Of a stretch of DNA of 61,459 nucleotides, positions 41,791 to 52,700 are shown one piece after another. Position 1 is the stretch's first letter, and each line of letters opens with the position of its first letter. Both the position numbers and the translations under genes were made by a program. The notes under the pieces are model-generated. The model was not told where the DNA came from. It was given only the letters and a program-made list of their open reading frames with translations, and ran no database searches. The stretch is from Nemertoderma westbladi (lineage: Eukaryota; Xenacoelomorpha; Nemertodermatida; Nemertodermatidae), in NCBI GenBank assembly GCA_032718475.1, contig JAUCBJ010002322.1:1-61459 (forward strand), written 5' to 3'.

Positions 41791-44700
41791 GGGTGCCGCT
41801 CCGGGTGGACAGTGATCGGGATCTTCACTGCGACCCTCCAGTGCCCAGCCCTCCACACCGCCTGCACCACGGATGTGTGGGTCATCGACGGGCTGCAACA
41901 GCCGCTACTGTCGAGGAAGGCCTGTTTCCTGCTGGCCATCCTCCAGAGCCCGATCCTCCGTGGCGGCCACTACTCCGACGGCCCACCTCCGCCCCCCGGC
42001 CGCACCCCACGGTCCTACCAGATGATCGCGCCCCCGCTATCGGCGCCCAGGGAGGAGGCAACCCCGCCGCCCCCGGAACCACCCACGCCGCCATCCACGG
42101 TGCCAACCAACACCAACACCGCGGCTTGGGCGGCCCTACAACAGCGTTTCCCCCGCCCCCTATCGGGGAAATGCCGCGTAATGTCCGGGGGGGATATTAC
42201 AATCAAACTCCACCCGGGCGCCCGGCCCACCAACTCCTACGCGAACCGCGCCGTCCCCATCAACCTCGAGGCCGCCTTCAACCGCGAGCTGGACGAGCAG
42301 GTCGCCATGGGAATCCTCGAGCCCGCCGCGGACGAGCGGAACCCCGGCGAGTGGCTCAGCCCCATGGTGGTCACCAAAAAGAAGGACGCCACCAAGGTGC
42401 GGATCACGGTAGACCTCCGGGAACTCAATAAGGCCACCGTGCGTCCCACCTACTACTCCGCCGCTCCCTTCCAGGTCGTCTCCCGGATCCCAACGTCCGC
42501 CCGCGTCTTCTCGGTGCTCGACGGCCTCAAGGGCTTCCACCAGGTCGGGTTGGACTCCTCCAGTCGCCGACTGACCACCTTTGTGACGCCACGAGGCCGG
42601 TTCCGCTACCGCCGGATGCCGATGGGTTGGCATGGTAGCTCTGATGTCTTCAACGCCCGGATGGATAAAGCCCTCCGAGGAATCCCAAACATCGGGAGGA
42701 TCGTTGAAGACATCATTATCTACACCGACACGGTGGAGGAGCACTCCGAGGCGGTGGCCCGCGTCCTGGCCGCCTGCGACGCCTCGTCGATCTCTATAAA
42801 CACGGCGAAGGTCCAGTTCAAACAGGCCGAGGTCCGGTTCGGCGGCTACCTGGTCTCCCACGGCCGCTACCGGATCGACCCGGCCCTCTCCGACGACCTC
42901 CGCTACTTCCCGGTCCCGACGAACCGCCGTCAGCTCCGCTCGTTCCTCGGACTCGCCCAGCAGCTCGGGAACTCGACGGCGGAGATAACCCGACTCGTCG
43001 ACCCGCTCCGTTCGCTAAACTCGAACCTCAACTCCTGGGTCTGGCTCCCCCAACACCAGGCTGCGTTCGAGGCGACCCGGTCAACCCTGTCGAGTCCGCA
43101 CTACCTGTCGGGGTTCCACCCGGACCGCCGAACCGAGCTGCTGACGGACGCCTCCCGACTGAACGGCCTCGGGTTTCTCCTCCGCCAGTGGGACTCCGAC
43201 GCCAACCGTTGGCGCACCGTCCAGTGCGGCTCGCGCACCCTGGCCACACACGAGGCCAACTGGTCGGGGATGGCGGAACTGGAGGCCCTCGGCGCTGCGT
43301 GGGCGGCCCACAAGTGCCGCTACTTCCTCGACGGGCTCCGCCACTTCGAGCTCGTCACCGATAGCAGCCCCCTGATCCCCATCCTGAACGACCGCCGGTT
43401 GGACCAGGTCAGCAACGATCGGCTGCTGAAGTTAAAGACGTTGATGTCGCGCTTTAACTTCACCGCCCGCCACCAACGCGGCAGTAAACACGTAATCGCC
43501 GACGCCTTCTCCCGCGCCCCCCGGAACTCCCCAACCTCCGACGACATCCTCCTCACCCCGGAAGACGACGCCGACCGGGAGTTTATCGTCTCCGCGGCCG
43601 TCGCCGCGTCCGCCGCCACCCCGTCAGTCGAATCTCGGGACACGCGGCTCGACCAGATCCGGGAGGCCGGGCAGCGCGACCCCGTGTACCGCGCGCTCCT
43701 CGCCACCATCCGGGACGGCTGGCCGACGTCCAAACACAACGTCACCGACGACCAGCTGCGGCCCTACTTCCAGTTCCGCTCGGAGCTGATGGTGCACGAT
43801 GGCGTCATTCTCCGCGGGCCCCAGCTCTATATCCCCGTCGAACTCCGTCCCGAGACGCTCCGGCTACTCCACGCCGCCCACCAGGGACTCACTAAAACTC
43901 GGGAGAGGGCGTGTCGCTCCGTCTGGTGGCCCTCCATACCCAACGACATCAAACAGACGGTCGAGCGCTGCCAACCCTGTCAGGCAGCCCTCCCATCGCA
44001 CCCACCCGAGCCACTCCAACGGAACCCGGACGCCACCCGCCCGTTCCAAAGAGTACACACCGACATATTTGTCCTAGACGGCACCAACTACCTCGTTGTG
44101 ACCGACGAATTCACCGGCTGGCCCACCCTCTATAAACTCGGCCAGAACTCAACCTCCCCAGTAATAATCGACTGCCTCCGCCGCCTCTTCTTGGCCACTG
44201 CGGTACCGACCGTTATCCGTCCAGACAACGGGCCCCAGCTGGTGTCCGACGCCGTCCGGTCATTCCTGTCCGACTGGGGTGTCCGACTGGAGCCCTCTAC
44301 GCCCTACCTACCGCGCACCAACGGCCGCGCCGAAGCGGCCGTCAAAGCACTAAAGAAGTTGGTCCGCGGGGCGCGCCACAACTCCGACGAGATCGCGAAG
44401 GGCATCCTCGCCTTCCGCAACACCTCGCGTTACGGCGGCCGCTCCCCGGCGGAACTTTTATACGGCCGCAACGTCAGGGAGGCCCTACCCGTCCACTTCA
44501 CCGCGTTTGATCCCAAGTGGCAAAAGACCTTCACAGAGCTCGACGCCACATCCGCGACCAATCAAAACCAGCTCGCGGCAAATTACGACCGCCACGCCCG
44601 CAGCCTTAAGGCTATGCCGGTTGGGACACCAGTCCTCATCCAGGACCCGACAACCAAACGCTGGACTGGCCAGGGAACCATCGCTGAGGGCCTCCCCAAC

Positions 44701-45009
44701 CACGACTACCTGGTCCGACAGACCAGTGGCCGCGTACTCCGCCGGAACCGCGTTCTACTCCGGCAGCGCCACTTCACTACGGGGTGCGCCACCCCGACCC
44801 CACCACAGGGCGACCCCCCTCAACCAGAGACACCGAGGCAGCCAGTGGCACCTCCGACACCGGCCCTACCACAGCCAACGTGGGCTGAAATGGCCGCCAG
44901 GCCACAGCCAGCCCCACAACCGGTTACCCCTCCGATCCAGACTAGGTCGGGGAGAATAATAAAACCGCCCTTACGTTACTCGAACAGCGAGTATAACAAA
45001 CTAGAATAA
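41725..45009 (+). CDS. pol: Gypsy Pol: protease end, reverse transcriptase, RNase H, integrase
   Basis: Homology in this frame starts at about 41770 with the second half of the protease. The reverse transcriptase includes KVRITVDLRELN and FSVLDGLKGFHQVGLD. The catalytic box reads IVEDIIIY (42703-42711 is V-E-D), so the first Asp of the usual x-D-D pair is Glu. RNase H has LLTDASRLNGLGFLL and VTDSSPLIPIL. The integrase has LLHAAHQG...C..C and the D, D, E set (VHTDIF, RPDNGPQLVSD, NGRAEAAVKAL). A Pro-rich tail ends at 45009. The rest of the frame is open and looks functional. Confidence 0.9.
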   Translation: MAGRRRTSGPPNRPPKAPRLANGCRSGWTVIGIFTATLQCPALHTACTTDVWVIDGLQQPLLSRKACFLLAILQSPILRGGHYSDGPPPPPGRTPRSYQMIAPPLSAPREEATPPPPEPPTPPSTVPTNTNTAAWAALQQRFPRPLSGKCRVMSGGDITIKLHPGARPTNSYANRAVPINLEAAFNRELDEQVAMGILEPAADERNPGEWLSPMVVTKKKDATKVRITVDLRELNKATVRPTYYSAAPFQVVSRIPTSARVFSVLDGLKGFHQVGLDSSSRRLTTFVTPRGRFRYRRMPMGWHGSSDVFNARMDKALRGIPNIGRIVEDIIIYTDTVEEHSEAVARVLAACDASSISINTAKVQFKQAEVRFGGYLVSHGRYRIDPALSDDLRYFPVPTNRRQLRSFLGLAQQLGNSTAEITRLVDPLRSLNSNLNSWVWLPQHQAAFEATRSTLSSPHYLSGFHPDRRTELLTDASRLNGLGFLLRQWDSDANRWRTVQCGSRTLATHEANWSGMAELEALGAAWAAHKCRYFLDGLRHFELVTDSSPLIPILNDRRLDQVSNDRLLKLKTLMSRFNFTARHQRGSKHVIADAFSRAPRNSPTSDDILLTPEDDADREFIVSAAVAASAATPSVESRDTRLDQIREAGQRDPVYRALLATIRDGWPTSKHNVTDDQLRPYFQFRSELMVHDGVILRGPQLYIPVELRPETLRLLHAAHQGLTKTRERACRSVWWPSIPNDIKQTVERCQPCQAALPSHPPEPLQRNPDATRPFQRVHTDIFVLDGTNYLVVTDEFTGWPTLYKLGQNSTSPVIIDCLRRLFLATAVPTVIRPDNGPQLVSDAVRSFLSDWGVRLEPSTPYLPRTNGRAEAAVKALKKLVRGARHNSDEIAKGILAFRNTSRYGGRSPAELLYGRNVREALPVHFTAFDPKWQKTFTELDATSATNQNQLAANYDRHARSLKAMPVGTPVLIQDPTTKRWTGQGTIAEGLPNHDYLVRQTSGRVLRRNRVLLRQRHFTTGCATPTPPQGDPPQPETPRQPVAPPTPALPQPTWAEMAARPQPAPQPVTPPIQTRSGRIIKPPLRYSNSEYNKLE

Positions 45010-45078
45010 CCCGTAACTCAGCAATAAATTGTTTATAAACTATTTGTTTTGAGGCGCTAACGCCAACCCCACCCCACC

Positions 45079-45090
45079 TAAAGAGGGGTA
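45079..45090 (+). promoter_or_regulatory. Gypsy polypurine tract
   Basis: AAAGAGGGG just before the 3' LTR; expected second-strand primer site. Confidence 0.6.
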
Positions 45091-45241
45091 TGTGTAGTAT
45101 CTACATAAGCCCTACGCCTTTGGCCCGCTAGATGGCGTAGCTTTCTTGGTTATGTTATGTTTCAATATTACCCATTCTGATTATACAGCAGTAGTACATA
45201 CGTACTACGGCCTTCTGCATTGCTGCCCTCCTGATTAGTCA
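45091..45241 (+). repeat. Gypsy 3' LTR
   Basis: Identical to the 5' LTR, followed by GTATC duplication. Confidence 0.95.
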
Positions 45242-45623
45242 GTATCCCTCGCGGGCGCTTCCATCTACCATTGTGTTGGGCAGTCGTAGGTCCGGATTTC
45301 GGAAGGATTGATGGTGGGGACAGAGTAGAGATTGGTGCGTCGTCCTCAGCAACGGTAATAAGCGAGCGGCCAGCCCCTGATCCCCTTGAATTTGAATGTA
45401 GCTCCATGAGTTTGTTTTGAGCATTGATAGTTTCTCGCTGTGATTCGCTCAGTTTGTCTAACGCTGTCGTGAGTTTTTCCAGCGTACCAGTGTAGAGGGA
45501 AATCATTTTAGAGATATTATCTGTCGTGAGTTGTTCCTGGTTGTTATTTACGCATTTCTTTTCTTTAGCAGTCTTGATGATTGACAATATCGACTGGCCA
45601 AGATCAACGAAAACTTCCCCCAT
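45242..45623 (-). CDS. LINE B ORF1, 5' portion
   Basis: Begins ATG at 45623. Residues about 20-85 form a predicted coiled coil (SLYTGTLEKLTTALDKLSES and neighbours), as in trimeric LINE ORF1 proteins. The frame runs to the gypsy insertion and resumes at 40364 in phase. Confidence 0.6.
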
Positions 45624-45649
45624 TATATAATTATGAATTTATTATTTCT

Positions 45650-46925
45650 GTATTGTGTATAATCAGTAAACGGAGCAGTGCAGCAGTGCAGTATTGCAGT
45701 ATGCAAAATTCGAATGCACGAAGTAGAGTATAAGTAAAGTAGTATAAGTAGTATAAGTGAAGTACAGTATAAATGGACCTGTATTTATAGGTTCATATAC
45801 TGTATGCCTACATATGATAAATATTAGCAGTGGCACAGCCAGGATTTCTCCAAAGTAGGGAGGGACAAAGGTTGCCTTGGGAGGGATTCAGGCAAAAATA
45901 TTTCGTTTTGGTCAGGAATACTTTATTGATTTCAATAACTAGAATGCCATCAAGATGGCTTTAAAAGAACCTGTCTTACACACACAGACTCTAGAAACAG
46001 AAAGGATTGGAAGATGCAAACCAAGAATGACTTGCATCAACCAAACAAACTGCCTCCAGTCGAATGTAATACAGTCGCCACAACAGACAAATCACAGTCA
46101 CAATTAATTAATGCGATGTGTGAAATGTTATCCCTATCCGCAAACAGGGAAATGGACCGAAAGACCAGTTTATTCTGCAAAGTTTTACAACTAATGTACA
46201 AGCCTCCTAAGATAGTTAGTGAAATCTTCCATTAACTGATTGAGTCTACCCAACAGCTGTTGGTACGCGGCTGGCACCTGGTTCAGTTTTCCGGTTTTGT
46301 TAGTTTAATCGAAAGCTGTTGTAAACGTCCCATACTAAGCTTATACATACCAACCAATTGCGCTTTGCCTGAGTTAATGACAGTACTGTAATGATGGCAA
46401 TAGGCTCTAGAGAGACGAAATATAAATGATGTAGGCCTACTGCTTGACATTACAGTAACTGACGACGGAATACAGATAGAACAATCATTATCGATATAAT
46501 TAATGTGTAACTCCTATTGACAATAAGTAGTGAAATGTTGTTCAGCTGTCAAAGTGTGTGTATGTATTTAATTTAGTGATCCATATTGTTACTAATATAT
46601 TTCGAAAATCGCATATATTCCAATTGTTCGAAACTTTTTTTTATTTAAAAACTAGATACTAATTATTGATAAATACTCGCGTTTACAATTTTCCAATGCA
46701 TGCAAGTGGTTTTCTGAAGCCATTTTGGTGGTTATACATACTAACTATTTACATCATTGTGTGCAAAGTAGCACTTTGCAGCGTTATGACCCTTTAAATA
46801 AACTAAGAGTCTTTAACGCTGAAAAGTGACCTTAGCAAGCTATGATGTATGTAATTTTGTTACATTATGTCAACTTATGAGCGTTCACAGTATGTGAAGA
46901 AAGGATTTTATGGATGCTCTTTTAT
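45650..46925. other. Intergenic sequence, no gene seen
   Basis: AT-rich. A 73-codon plus frame at 46014-46235 has no family resemblance that I recognise. The first part may be LINE B 5' untranslated sequence. Confidence 0.45.
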
Positions 46926-46929
46926 GTAA

Positions 46930-48205
46930 GTGCCGCCATGGCCGTGGCTGGACTATTGTGTTTGCACTGAAGTAATGAAATTGCTGATACTGAATATCGG
47001 GATTAATAATTACTCCCTGATAATTGAAGATCATATGCCGATGATTATTGAAATCAAGGCCAAGCCCACACTTATTCCGCCAGTATCTTATTCTTGTGGA
47101 CCCCTTAACATGGCAACACACAAATTATATGGGGCAAAGCCTCTCCATACAACATTAGCCGATTCAAGGATGCTACTGATCGGGCTTTGTGCTCACTACA
47201 TGATCCCATTGATGCTCTAAATTGTCAGGAGTCTCAGTGACAGTGTCCTCTCCATCGGGAAGATCTGGCGAAATTCTATGATGGGCTTGTCAACGGTTTA
47301 TCATCTGCAGCTCAGGTGACTATTCCGCATGCAAAGTCTCAGCATGCTTCTGCCCAAAGACATACACTACCTGGCTGGAACAAAGAAGTGGATACTCTGC
47401 ATAGTGCAGCTCGCTCTAGTTTCCTCATTTTGTGTTCATTTGGAAGCCCTCGTCAAGGTTCTCTCTTCCAGCAGATGTCTACTACTCCTGCGAAATTTAA
47501 ACGGCGCCTTCGATACATCCGGGCATCCGATACAATTCGGGCTGACAAACTAGCTGAATCTGTCTGGGATAAGGACTCGACTTTTGCATGAATGTACACC
47601 GTATGAAATCAGCCTATTCGCCTTCGCCTATTGTTGAGGGTGTGGGTGGACCACAGAAAATCGCCGATACGTGGGGTAACCACTTTAGCGCTGTTTTCAA
47701 TTCTGTTCCTCCTTCACCTTGTGAGGAGGTACAATCAACTCTCGAGGATATTGTTTTTTCCAAGGAGATGATCTTCTCTATAGATGAACTTAAGATTGGA
47801 TTAGATGATTTAAAATGTCACAAATCTTCTGGTCCAGAACTTTGGTAGCAGAACATTTATTAAACTGTTCTGGTCGGTTTTTAATTTATTTTTGTCTCTA
47901 TATTTTAGTAGCTGTAACATTCATGGTTTTATCCCAGCTCGTTTGCTTTCATCTAATAATTTACCTATCATAAAGGACAGAGCTGGTAATGTTTCTGATA
48001 AATCTAATTACCCTCCTATTGCCACTACTGCCAATATTTTTCGCAAGCTTTATGAATTTTTAATTCTGAAACGCATAGATAAGCTCTTAACTATGTCTGA
48101 CAACCAATTTGGTTTTAAACCGAATCTTGGTACAGAGCTGTGCATTTACACACTAAAAGATATTATTAATTATTATCTGGTGATGTTTTTCTCTGCTTCA
48201 TGATG
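46930..48205 (+). pseudogene. CR1/L2-type LINE relic (endonuclease end to reverse transcriptase start)
   Basis: Fragments in several frames follow the order of a LINE ORF2: end of endonuclease (IIEDHMPMIIEIK, 47023), linker (47316-47591), pre-reverse-transcriptase region (IADTWGNHFSAVFNSVPP, 47650) and fingers (DKSNYPPIATTANIFRKLYE with DNQFGFKPNLGTELCIYTLK, to 48170). It stops before the catalytic motif, so the element is truncated and inactive. Confidence 0.65.
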
Positions 48206-49078
48206 CCTCGAAATCATTCCTTACCAGCAAACAACTAATGTAACAGGACATAACAGTCGTTGAAGGTTTGGCTGTTCTACAGTTGTCACGTTATTGGCCT
48301 GTAACAACATCTGACCTTAAAAATACTGTCAGCTTCGGTCTGCCTGGTATTGGAGAATACCAACAAAAAAAACCAAAATTCAACATATTTATTCATCCCT
48401 AATTGACACTAATTATTCAATATTATTATTATTATTATTTAATAAATACAGTAGCCTCACATGGTTCTAGATGTCTTGAGTAATGTAGAGCTTTCTAAAG
48501 AGCTACCCCTGCCTAAGTCTGATCTACATGCAGTACATACTACTGTATGTACTACATAGAGGCATTCAGTGAAAATTAATTGTGATTCAGAGAAAATTAA
48601 TGTTATTTCAAAGATAATTAATTATCATTACAATGGAAATAATTTATTTTAAATAATTATTGTTTACTATCTAAATCACAATTAGTTTTATTAGAGTTGT
48701 TTCGTCACATCAATAAGTTTCAATTTCCATCTTTCCGAGAAATTGACTAGATCCTATTTTATATTACTATGGTAACCATTAAAATCATGTCCGTAACAAA
48801 TTTATAAAAAATCACTGAAGTTTGAATTAAAGTAACTTACAAAGCAAAACTATGAACTATGTATGTATTTACATAATATTTAAAATAAAATTTTACTACT
48901 GTATATATATATAATATATATATAATATTAATACGTTACTGTTTAATTATAATTATATACATTACTTAAATATGTGTTGTAGGCCCCTATATATAATCTA
49001 TGCTATCTATGGCGAATTTAAATTTTATAATAATGATAATAGTAATAATATTGTTAATAGTTAACAATAATAGATTCC
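48206..49078. other. AT-rich intergenic sequence with microsatellites
   Basis: Contains (TAT)n near 48420-48440 and TATATAATA tracts near 48900-48935. No gene seen. Confidence 0.6.
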
Positions 49079-49415
49079 CTAAACTCTGATCTTCATTTCT
49101 ATTTTCTCCATTGGGACCGCACTCTCAGGGTCAGTGAATGTGTACCAATGAGGTCCCTCCAGACCCTCCCCCACCCCGTAGAGGCTGTTTAGATTGGAGG
49201 CGCCACAGTTACCATACCACCAAGCCCCTTTGTGGCTGTCGGCGGCGCCGTTATAGGAATGAGCATCGTTGTCGCTGCCCTTAGAGGTCCATTGAGGTAC
49301 CAACCCCCAAAGGGACTCACCCAAAGTATGGAATCACCTGCTGTACCGCTGTACCCAGATATATGTAGCTTATAATTATAAGTAGAATCACCGATACTGA
49401 AGTAATTATACTCAA
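49079..49415 (-). pseudogene. Fibrinogen-related domain C-terminal exon, frameshifted
   Basis: The minus strand reads VEYNYFSIGDSTYNYKLHIS followed by GYSGTAGDS in one frame, then WTSKGSDND, GAWWYGNC, ASNLNSLYG and KIEMKIRV with a stop at 49079 in another. All are hallmarks of the second half of a fibrinogen C-terminal (FReD) domain, which binds sugars or acetyl groups in secreted lectins. The two halves differ by one frame near 49325-49335. A possible acceptor (CGTAG) precedes 49415. No upstream exons are seen and the carbonic anhydrase gene ends 212 bp upstream, so I call it a relic, or an exon with a sequence error. Confidence 0.65.
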
Positions 49416-49627
49416 CTACGTAACACCACAGTATTTAACACAACTACTGTACAGTATTTAACCGTACCGGTACTACAGTACTGTACTTCGTTAACAATTT
49501 ATGTAAGTAAATAAATAGAAAGTGATATGCGCCACTACAAAATTCCTGTGTTATTTTTTACAATAGGCTTACGTGTAAATACAGTACCATTGTATATCGA
49601 AAATATGGGCAGATCTATTGGTTGGAC

Positions 49628-49798
49628 CTAGGCCAGTAGTCTAAGGAATACAGATAGAAACAGCATGGTGAACAAGGGTGCGGCCATGTTATCTGCTGAA
49701 GATGTGCTGACAACTCTTCCTTTGAGATCTTGAACTGGTCGGAAATTTGCGAGCACCTGTACACCATTTTCATCTCTGATGTTGTGGAATCCCACCAG
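49628..49798 (-). CDS. Carbonic anhydrase exon 6 (C-terminus)
   Basis: Acceptor TTTTCAG ends at 49799. NFRPVQ is the last conserved strand. The hydrophobic tail and TAG stop at 49630-49628 follow. Confidence 0.85.
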   Translation of the reverse strand: MVGFHNIRDENGVQVLANFRPVQDLKGRVVSTSSADNMAAPLFTMLFLSVFLRLLA

Positions 49799-52700
49799 CT
49801 GAAAAATTAATGTTGGATTTACATATTGTTGAAAGATAAATCTTGAGGTAGAAATAAACAATACTCCAAAATGTTCGTAGTAATTAGAGAGGGGGAAAAG
49901 GTGTAACCACCGGAGGGGGGGGGGGGGGTGGGTTTTTTGGACAAATCTTCGATTATCACTCTCAGCGTTTCAAAATTGTTTGGCTTTGGCTATAATTTGG
50001 AATATGCTATTCTACATAACAGGTGAGAATACCTACATATAGATAGCCCATAGAGAGCCTTTCCCATTCATTTAACACTTCATTAAGTGGTAATTGTTGC
50101 GCTACATATATGGAGCTATACTTTATTTTTTTATTTTATTTGTGTCTGGCCACAAATTAACAAGGATGGGTCGATAACAAGACAACAGTGGACAACCAGC
50201 GCGCGAGCTGAGGGAAGATCTTCTCTGTGCTTGCTGGGGGAAAGAGCGCGTAAGAAAAGGGGGAAGGGAAGAGGGGGAAAGAAAAGGGGTATGGATCTAT
50301 AAATACATACTGTACCAACCGATACGGCGCATTTAATTGCTGGTCATTCTATCCAAAATTTTAGGAGTGCCTTATTATCATCCTATACCTGGTTTAATTT
50401 CTAAGCAAAGCACAAACTCTTAATTGGCTAGTGCTTCTTTTAATGTTTCTTTAATGTGGGCTGGGATATCCTACACATCTGGCATGATTAACTGTACTGT
50501 TTGTAGGTATTGGTATTGAATGAAGTAAACAGTGCCATAAGTATGATAATATAATGATAATATGTATAAGAAAGCAAACAAACTAAAACTAATTAATTAC
50601 AATAATTATTGCACATTCTAGGATATAAGAACTTTTTATTTTTTTCATAGGAAACATTGATCAACTTTAATTCTTTAATTAAAATCAGACTATGTATAAA
50701 AAAAATCACATAGGCGAAAACGGAATTATATAATATATTTAATATGAAAAATATATAATAGGTCGTTATTATAATGTGTTTAATTATAAAGACCAGTTTA
50801 CGTTACGAAAAGTATTAAAATTGCATTACACAATTTTAAGGCAGAGGGTGTAGTAGAGGAAGAACACAGCAATGCAATGGTTAGACCAAAAGTGTACAAA
50901 GTCCAATGGTTAGACCAAAAGTGTCAAAAAAGTCCAATGGTTAGACCAAAAGTGTAAAAAAGTCAAATGGTTAGACCAAAAGTGTAAAAAAGTCCAATGG
51001 ATAGACCAAAAGTGTAAAAAAGTCCAGTGGTTAGACCAAAAGTGTAAAAAAGTCCAATGGTTAGACCAAAAGTGTAAAAAAGTCCAATGGTTGACTCTTT
51101 CCGGTTTCAGGGGCACTGAATTTTTAACAACTGCAGTATTACTGTCAACTGTTATTTATTGTCCCGGTTCACCAGTATTGGTGTACCATAGCCTACAGTT
51201 GTATACAGGTATAAACACAACCTGACAACAGCTTCCATTATATGTAGTCTCAGACCACAGACTGACAGACTCATATGGTGGCTGCAGTAGGGTGAGTGAG
51301 GGAGGAGACTTGACTTTAGGGGAGACTTGATTTTTTTGAATAACTCAAAAACTATTGTAAATTATATAACAATACCACACAAAAATGTGTAAAATACTTG
51401 TTGGGAACACCCGCGCATCCATGTTTTATTACCTTTTGGTTATTTTTTGTTTTATTGTCAATAAACGTTTTCTGTGTTCAAAAGTACATTTTTTTCCCTT
51501 TACAACGAATGAAAAATCGCATCCTTATTTTACTGTATGTTAATTGTAATTCACAACATGTGTTGACTAATTATTGCACTATCCTGCCATATATTGTTTT
51601 CCAGTTTTGGTTCAGCCGTTTTGAAATTATATCAATTAATATAAAAAAGAAGCCCATGTGGGGAGACATGACGCCCGAGTGTGAGGGAGACTTGAAGCCT
51701 TCAATGCTAACGTCTACCTAGAGATACACCCACGTAGAGAACCATTACACCAGGGCACTCCAACCAGTTGATCGGCACTTACACAGACCAAGCTATCAAT
51801 GGAATGTGAATACAATGGAGTGGCCAGAGAGAGAGAGAGAGAGAGGCCTTGATAAACCCAGCCAAGCCAAGCCAACCAACTCTTCCTTCCCTCTTTGCAA
51901 TGTAGTTAGTAGCCTGCCAATTGGGTGATTGACAGCTTAAACAAGATGCCACTTCCTCAGAAAGCGGCACGCATCAATAGAATTACAGGAAAACAATTAA
52001 TATGTGCCTGGATTGAAAATTATACAAGATATTCATTAATGAAAAGTACCCTCCCGCGTGAAATTTTAATGCAGTTTTAACGAACTATTATTTATTCAGT
52101 TCTTATTGGGAGAACCATGTGAAAGACCACCTAAATTTGTATAAAATTTTGGATAATAATTTAACAATTGCATTTTTTAAAATTTTGATACTATTCTAGA
52201 AAATAGACATGTTGAACATGTAATTATTACACTTCTTCTGCATTTTTGAACGAATTTACAAGTATGCGGGGTGGGGTTAAGTCTCCCACCCTAGGTGTCA
52301 ACTCTCCCCCCATTGTGGGAGACTTGACGCATTTTCGAAAATACGAATAATTGGTTTAATTAAAAAAGTTTAAGAGTTGAAATTCTCAAACTCTCACATA
52401 ATGATAGCAATCATAAATGTAATGTGAAAAAGTTAAAACGGCATTGAAAAATTTATTTATCTGTTCTTTAGAGCGATTATAACTTTTGGGGTTTAAGTCT
52501 CCCTCACTCACCCTACCGGTACTGTAATAACTACTGTACTGTACTGTGGGTATTGTTACTTTGGGGTTGTCCCTTAAAACACTTCCTTTCCCTCAAAAAA
52601 ATTGGTGAAATACCACATTCAGTTTTTTTAAACCACTTTGTTACTATCATATCCAGCTCAGTGTTTATTCTTCAAAGTTGAAAAAGAAACGTCGGTAGGC

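Larger units (their letters stand above)
40370..45241 (+). mobile_element. Ty3/gypsy LTR retrotransposon, 4.87 kb, very recent
   Basis: Two 151-bp LTRs (40370-40520 and 45091-45241) are identical base for base, begin TGTGTAG and end GTCA, and are flanked by the 5-bp duplication GTATC (40365-40369, 45242-45246). Gag, protease, reverse transcriptase, RNase H and integrase follow in gypsy order. Coding sequence is strongly GC-rich compared with the AT-rich host. It inserted into ORF1 of LINE B. Only one frame change, in a C7 run, separates Gag/protease from Pol. Confidence 0.93.
34790..45640 (-). mobile_element. LINE B, with two nested insertions
   Basis: A minus-strand LINE whose parts in order are ORF1 (45623-45242 then 40364-40012), endonuclease (about 39800-38960), linker (38958-38680), reverse transcriptase (37160-36096) and C-terminal region with a CCHC-like finger (36023-34790). 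A gypsy element splits ORF1 and LINE C splits ORF2. Without both, the element would be about 4.5 kb. ORF2 carries several stops and frameshifts. The endonuclease plus RNA-binding-type ORF1 and finger point to the Jockey/I/CR1 group broadly; the exact clade is not certain. A second fragment of the same family is at 59990-60470. Confidence 0.7.

Noticed and set aside
41791-42431. Continuation of the gypsy gag frame past the protease
   Set aside because: Low-complexity Pro/Arg/His sequence; the conserved protein is in the overlapping +1 frame.
50874-51090. Regular 30-bp repeats as CRISPR array
   Set aside because: Units are contiguous without unique spacers and lie in an animal gene intron.
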